From: Planctomycetota bacterium
Lineage (GTDB): Bacteria; Planctomycetota; SZUA-567; H5-PLA8
NCBI GenBank assembly: GCA_016200135.1
Contig: JACQFI010000137.1
Coordinates: 22,321 to 86,320 of the forward strand
Length of the DNA: 64,000 nucleotides
Direction of reading: 5' to 3'
The position numbers and the translations under genes were made by a program. Shown piece by piece: positions 61,211 through 64,000 of this stretch. The first letter of the stretch is position 1, and the number at the start of each line of letters is the position of its first letter. Under the pieces are notes generated by a model. The model saw only the letters and a program-made list of their open reading frames with translations. It was not told the origin of the DNA and did no database searches.

Positions 61211-61651
61211 ATGAAACTGAGCCAGAAAGCCGATTACGCACTGAGGGCCATGTTCGACCTCGCGCAGCAAGCGGACAAAGGCGAAGCGGTGCGGACCTCG
61301 GACATCGCGAAGCGGGAGGACATTCCCGAGAAGTTTCTGGAACTGATCCTGGTCGAATTGCGTAAGGCCGGGCTGGTCCGGAGCCAGCGCGGTTCGGTTG
61401 GCGGGCACCGGCTGGCAAAAGCGGCGGAGCAGATCACAGTCGGGGACGTGTGGCGCGTGATCGACGGGCCGCTTCTGCCGGAAGCGGAGATCAAACGCGG
61501 GCGCGGCGCGGTGAGCCTGGGCGCGGCGTGCATGCGGCCGGTGTGGAAGGAAGTGGAGAAGTCCGTGCGGGACGTGGTCGATTACACGACGCTCGCGGAC
61601 TTGCTGAAAAATGCCGCAGCGCGGCGCGGAGTATTGGATTACAACATTTGA
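61211..61651 (+). CDS. Rrf2 family transcriptional regulator, probably of sulfur/cysteine genes
   Basis: A 146-residue winged-helix regulator. The Rrf2 N-terminus MKLSQKADYALRAMFDLAQQ, the recognition region AVRTSDIAKREDIPEKFLEL, and the wing SQRGSVGGHRLAKAAEQITV are clear. IscR/NsrR-type Rrf2 proteins use three Cys for an iron-sulfur cluster; here only one Cys is seen, in AACMRPVW, so it is more like CymR, which senses cysteine state via CysK. The gene lies 48 nt upstream of cysK and shares its operon direction, which fits this. Confidence 0.92.
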   Translation: MKLSQKADYALRAMFDLAQQADKGEAVRTSDIAKREDIPEKFLELILVELRKAGLVRSQRGSVGGHRLAKAAEQITVGDVWRVIDGPLLPEAEIKRGRGAVSLGAACMRPVWKEVEKSVRDVVDYTTLADLLKNAAARRGVLDYNI

Positions 61652-61699
61652 GGCCGTTCATCTGCGCCACAACCACCATTTTATAAGGGAGGGAAAGCC

Positions 61700-62668
61700 A
61701 TGGGCCGGATTTACGAAGACAACAGCCTGAGTATCGGCAACACGCCGCTCGTGCGCATCAACCGCATCACCCGCGGATTGGGCGCCACGATTCTGGCCAA
61801 GATCGAGGGCCGCAACCCGGCGTACTCGGTGAAGTGCCGCATCGGCGCGTCGATGATCTGGGCCGCGGAGCGCGACGGGAAACTCAAGCCCGGCAGCACC
61901 GACGTGACGGTGGTCGAACCGACCAGCGGCAACACGGGCATCGCGCTGGCGTATGTCTGCGCGGCGCGCGGCTACCCGCTGATCCTTACCATGCCGGAGA
62001 CGATGTCCATCGAACGCCGCCGGATGCTGCGCGCGTTCGGCGCGGAACTGGTCCTTACCGAAGGCCCCAAGGGCATGCCGGGCGCGATCGGCAAGGCCGA
62101 AGAGATCGTCAACAGCGATCCGAAGAAGTACTTCATGCCGCAGCAGTTCAAGAACCCGGCGAATCCCGATATTCATTTCAAGACCACGGGGCCCGAGATC
62201 TGGAACGACACCGACGGCAAGATCGACATCTTCGTGAGCGGCGTGGGCACCGGCGGAACGATCACCGGCGTCACGAAGTACATCAAGAACGAGAAGAAGA
62301 AGGCCATCAAGTCCATTGCGGTCGAACCGATCCACTCGCCGGTGCTCACCCAGATCCGCAAGGGCGAGCCGATCAAGCCGGGGCCGCACAAGATTCAGGG
62401 CCTGGCCGCCGGTTTCAAGCCCGACGTGCTGGACCTGAGCGTCGTGGACGACGTTGTCACCGTCACCAACGAAGAGTCCGTCGAGATGGCCAAGCGCCTG
62501 CACCGCGAGGAAGGCATCACCTGCGGCATCTCCTGCGGCGCCGCAATGGCCGCGGCGGTGAAAGTCGCGCAACAGCCCGAGAACAAGGGCAAGATCATCG
62601 TCACCGTCCTTCCGGATGCGGGCGAGCGCTACCTCTCCAGCATCCTCTTCCAGGACATTCCCGGCTAA
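61700..62668 (+). CDS. cysK: Cysteine synthase (O-acetylserine sulfhydrylase)
   Basis: Makes cysteine from O-acetylserine and sulfide with PLP. The 322-residue protein has DNSLSIGNTPLVRINRITRG, the PLP Lys in NPAYSVKCRIGASMIWAAER, the substrate loop VEPTSGNTGIALAYVCAARG, the phosphate-binding VSGVGTGGTITGVTKYI and ITCGISCGAAMAAAVKVA. GGGAGGG before ATG 61700 is a strong ribosome site. O-acetylserine would come from the CysE half of the fusion at 48391. In the regulator family above, CysK can also act as a partner of CymR (known in Firmicutes; inferred here). Confidence 0.93.
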   Translation: MGRIYEDNSLSIGNTPLVRINRITRGLGATILAKIEGRNPAYSVKCRIGASMIWAAERDGKLKPGSTDVTVVEPTSGNTGIALAYVCAARGYPLILTMPETMSIERRRMLRAFGAELVLTEGPKGMPGAIGKAEEIVNSDPKKYFMPQQFKNPANPDIHFKTTGPEIWNDTDGKIDIFVSGVGTGGTITGVTKYIKNEKKKAIKSIAVEPIHSPVLTQIRKGEPIKPGPHKIQGLAAGFKPDVLDLSVVDDVVTVTNEESVEMAKRLHREEGITCGISCGAAMAAAVKVAQQPENKGKIIVTVLPDAGERYLSSILFQDIPG

Positions 62669-62797
62669 CCGCGCGGATGCGCCTGGGAGCGTAGCGAACG
62701 ATTTTGACGCAGCACCACTCGCGGAGGACCGCACGGGCGGGCCTCCGGGGTGGCGTATTGCCCGAGCGGATCTCCGCAGGGCACGGGAGAGGCAGGC

Positions 62798-63025
62798 ATG
62801 GAGACGAAACGCCGCAGTATCGCGAAGACGCTGAGCTGGCGCGCCTGGGCGACTGTGATCACCGCGGGTGTCGTCTTTGCAACCACCGGTGAATTCCGGT
62901 TCGCGATCGAGATCGGGTTGATCGACACCACGGTTAAACTGGGCGCGTACTTTATCCACGAACGGATCTGGAACCGCATCGACTTCGGCCGCGTGAGGCC
63001 GGTAAAGCAGGACTACCAGATCTGA
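62798..63025 (+). CDS. DUF2061 small membrane protein
   Basis: A 75-residue protein METKRRSIAKTLSWRAWATV followed by ITAGVVFATTGEFRFAIEIG. The SxAKTxSWR start, two hydrophobic segments and the IDTTVKLGAYFIHERIWNRI end match the DUF2061 family, which is often found next to sulfate or cysteine assimilation genes. Its function is unknown; the position between cysK and cysH supports a sulfur-linked role. GGGAGAGG upstream of ATG 62798 supports the start over an upstream in-frame GTG at 62750. Confidence 0.78.
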   Translation: METKRRSIAKTLSWRAWATVITAGVVFATTGEFRFAIEIGLIDTTVKLGAYFIHERIWNRIDFGRVRPVKQDYQI

Positions 63026-63049
63026 CCCGCGGCGCCGTTCCGAAATCCC

Positions 63050-63075
63050 CTCCTTATGTAAGGCAAGGGGGAAAC
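63050..63075. repeat. Short C/T-rich repeat (family B)
   Basis: CCCCTCCTTATGTAAGGCAA then GGGGGA resembles the hairpin at 36991-37026 but with a broken stem. It lies between the DUF2061 and cysH genes. Confidence 0.5.
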
Positions 63076-63137
63076 GCAAGCAGGCTCCCAGGTCTTCATC
63101 GAAGCTATGCGCGCTTGAAGGCGGGAAAGGACGAAGC

Positions 63138-63899
63138 ATGAGCAACGGCACCCCAGCCCCGGCCGCGGCCCTTGAGGTCGATGTCGCCGCCGCTAACCAA
63201 AAGCTTAACGGCCTCTCCGCGCTCGAGCGCGTCCGCTGGGCCGTGGAGACCTTCGGCGAGAACGCCGTGCTGCTGAGCAGCATGCAGAAGACGTCCTCTG
63301 TCGTCGTGCATCTCTTCCACGAGCTCGGCCTCAAGAACGAGATTCTCTTCGTGGACACGGGCTTCCATTTTCACGAGACCTTGTGGCTGCGCGACGAGTT
63401 CATGCGCAGGTACGGACTCCAACTGGTCACGCTCTACCCGGCGCTCACACCCGCGCAGCAGGAAGAGAAGTACCAGGCCAAGCTCTACAACTTCGTGGAC
63501 GGCCAGCCGCAGTGCTGCGCCATGCGCAAGGAAGAGCCGTTCATCAACTATGTAAAGGAGCGCGGACGCCGGGTGGTGCTGACGGGCCTGATGAAGTCCG
63601 AGGGCGGCAAACGCGGCAAGCTCGAACCGCTGATGAAAGACCCGCGCATCAAGGGCTACACGCTGCAGCCGATCGTGGATTGGGACGAGGCGCGGGTGGA
63701 TGCGTACTTAAAGGAGCACCAGGTCCCCGTGCATCCGCTGCATGCGCAGAGTTTTCCCAGCATCGGCTGCCAGGTCTGCACGACGCCCGTCAAGCCGGGC
63801 GAAGACCCGCGCGCCGGCCGCTGGCGGCACCTGCGCGGCGAGGGTGAGGCCGGCCCCAAGTACTGCGGCATCAACTTCACCGACGGCAGCGGCATCTAG
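63138..63899 (+). CDS. cysH: Adenylyl-sulfate / phosphoadenylyl-sulfate reductase
   Basis: Reduces APS (or PAPS) to sulfite. The 253-residue protein has the phosphate-binding AVLLSSMQKTSSVVVHLFHE segment, and the iron-sulfur cluster cysteines in QCCAMRKEEP and SIGCQVCTTPVKPGEDPRAG, giving CC...CxxC. This set marks the [4Fe-4S] bacterial enzymes that prefer APS. The catalytic Cys is in KYCGINF, close to the usual ECGIH. GGAAAGGA lies before ATG 63138. It completes a likely regulon with Rrf2, cysK and DUF2061. Confidence 0.92.
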   Translation: MSNGTPAPAAALEVDVAAANQKLNGLSALERVRWAVETFGENAVLLSSMQKTSSVVVHLFHELGLKNEILFVDTGFHFHETLWLRDEFMRRYGLQLVTLYPALTPAQQEEKYQAKLYNFVDGQPQCCAMRKEEPFINYVKERGRRVVLTGLMKSEGGKRGKLEPLMKDPRIKGYTLQPIVDWDEARVDAYLKEHQVPVHPLHAQSFPSIGCQVCTTPVKPGEDPRAGRWRHLRGEGEAGPKYCGINFTDGSGI

Positions 63900-63927
63900 C
63901 GCAGTGCCTCACGAATGTTGACGTTTT

Positions 63928-64000
63928 TCCCCTCCCCCCTTGTGGGGGAGGGTAGGGTGGGGGGTAGACAAACCCGCGGCTTCCCCCCTCCTTACCCTCC
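63928..64000. repeat. C/G-rich palindromic repeat pair (family B), cut by window edge
   Basis: CCCCTCCCCCCTTGTGGGGG followed by AGGGTAGGGTGGGGGGT, a 22-nt spacer, then CCCCCCTCCTTACCCTCC, the start of a facing copy that runs off the window. The layout matches 12781-12875 and 38340-38443. Confidence 0.7.

Overview
The window is high-GC bacterial chromosome with about 50 protein genes and one tRNA. There are no rRNA genes, no phage or conjugation genes and no recognisable transposase. The gene mix is typical of Planctomycetota or a neighbouring environmental lineage: eukaryote-like Ser/Thr kinases with GGMG glycine loops, a VIT/VWA secreted protein, a DUF4914 protein, Gfo/Idh/MocA and sugar-phosphate-isomerase families, Kelch-like secreted proteins and PilM-type pilus genes. 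No marker gene fixes the phylum, so this assignment is an inference.

Layout. 1-3.8 kb: two near-identical pilM genes flank a type IV pilin gene, and the complete pilM carries a four-helix membrane tail. 4-6.4 kb: a small P-loop kinase, a membrane protein, a DoxX protein and a gene that looks like a lone integron cassette. 6.4-10.6 kb: two divergent Ser/Thr kinases. 10.6-18 kb: a phenylalanine/tyrosine degradation cluster on the minus strand (Lrp/AsnC regulator, HPPD, fumarylacetoacetate hydrolase, homogentisate dioxygenase, phenylalanine hydroxylase) with a VapC/DUF104 toxin-antitoxin pair inside it. 18.2-21.3 kb: a double HtrA-like protein that has lost its catalytic residues, followed by an intact HtrA protease. 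21.3-25.6 kb: zinc-ribbon membrane protein, threonine aldolase, potassium channel, AnmK and tRNA-Leu(CAG). 25.7-36.9 kb: a secreted coiled-coil protein, a VIT/VWA protein, DUF4914, a truncated haemoglobin fused to ankyrin repeats, and an ABC-2 type exporter. 37-48 kb: sugar-acid and carbohydrate genes (ManD-like dehydratase, isomerase, oxidoreductase), tandem membrane paralogues, tandem Kelch paralogues and a GntR/LacI regulator. 48.4-51.8 kb: a serine acetyltransferase fused to indole-3-glycerol-phosphate synthase, then LarC. 52-61 kb: oxidoreductases, a methyltransferase, a HEPN/MNT toxin-antitoxin pair and MurF. 61.2-63.9 kb: a sulfur-assimilation block (Rrf2 regulator with a clear operator, cysK, cysH).

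Two families of non-coding repeats are scattered between genes. Family A is long inverted repeats with arms of roughly 19-33 bp. Some enclose nothing, one encloses a 48-residue reading frame, and one encloses the complete HEPN/MNT toxin-antitoxin operon. Family B is C/G-rich palindromes of the CCCTCCCCC...GGGGGAGGG type at six sites. The most noteworthy items are the CysE-TrpC fusion, the catalytically dead double HtrA, the haemoglobin-ankyrin fusion, the membrane-tailed PilM, the cassette-like element at 5909-6428 and the inverted-repeat-bounded modules.
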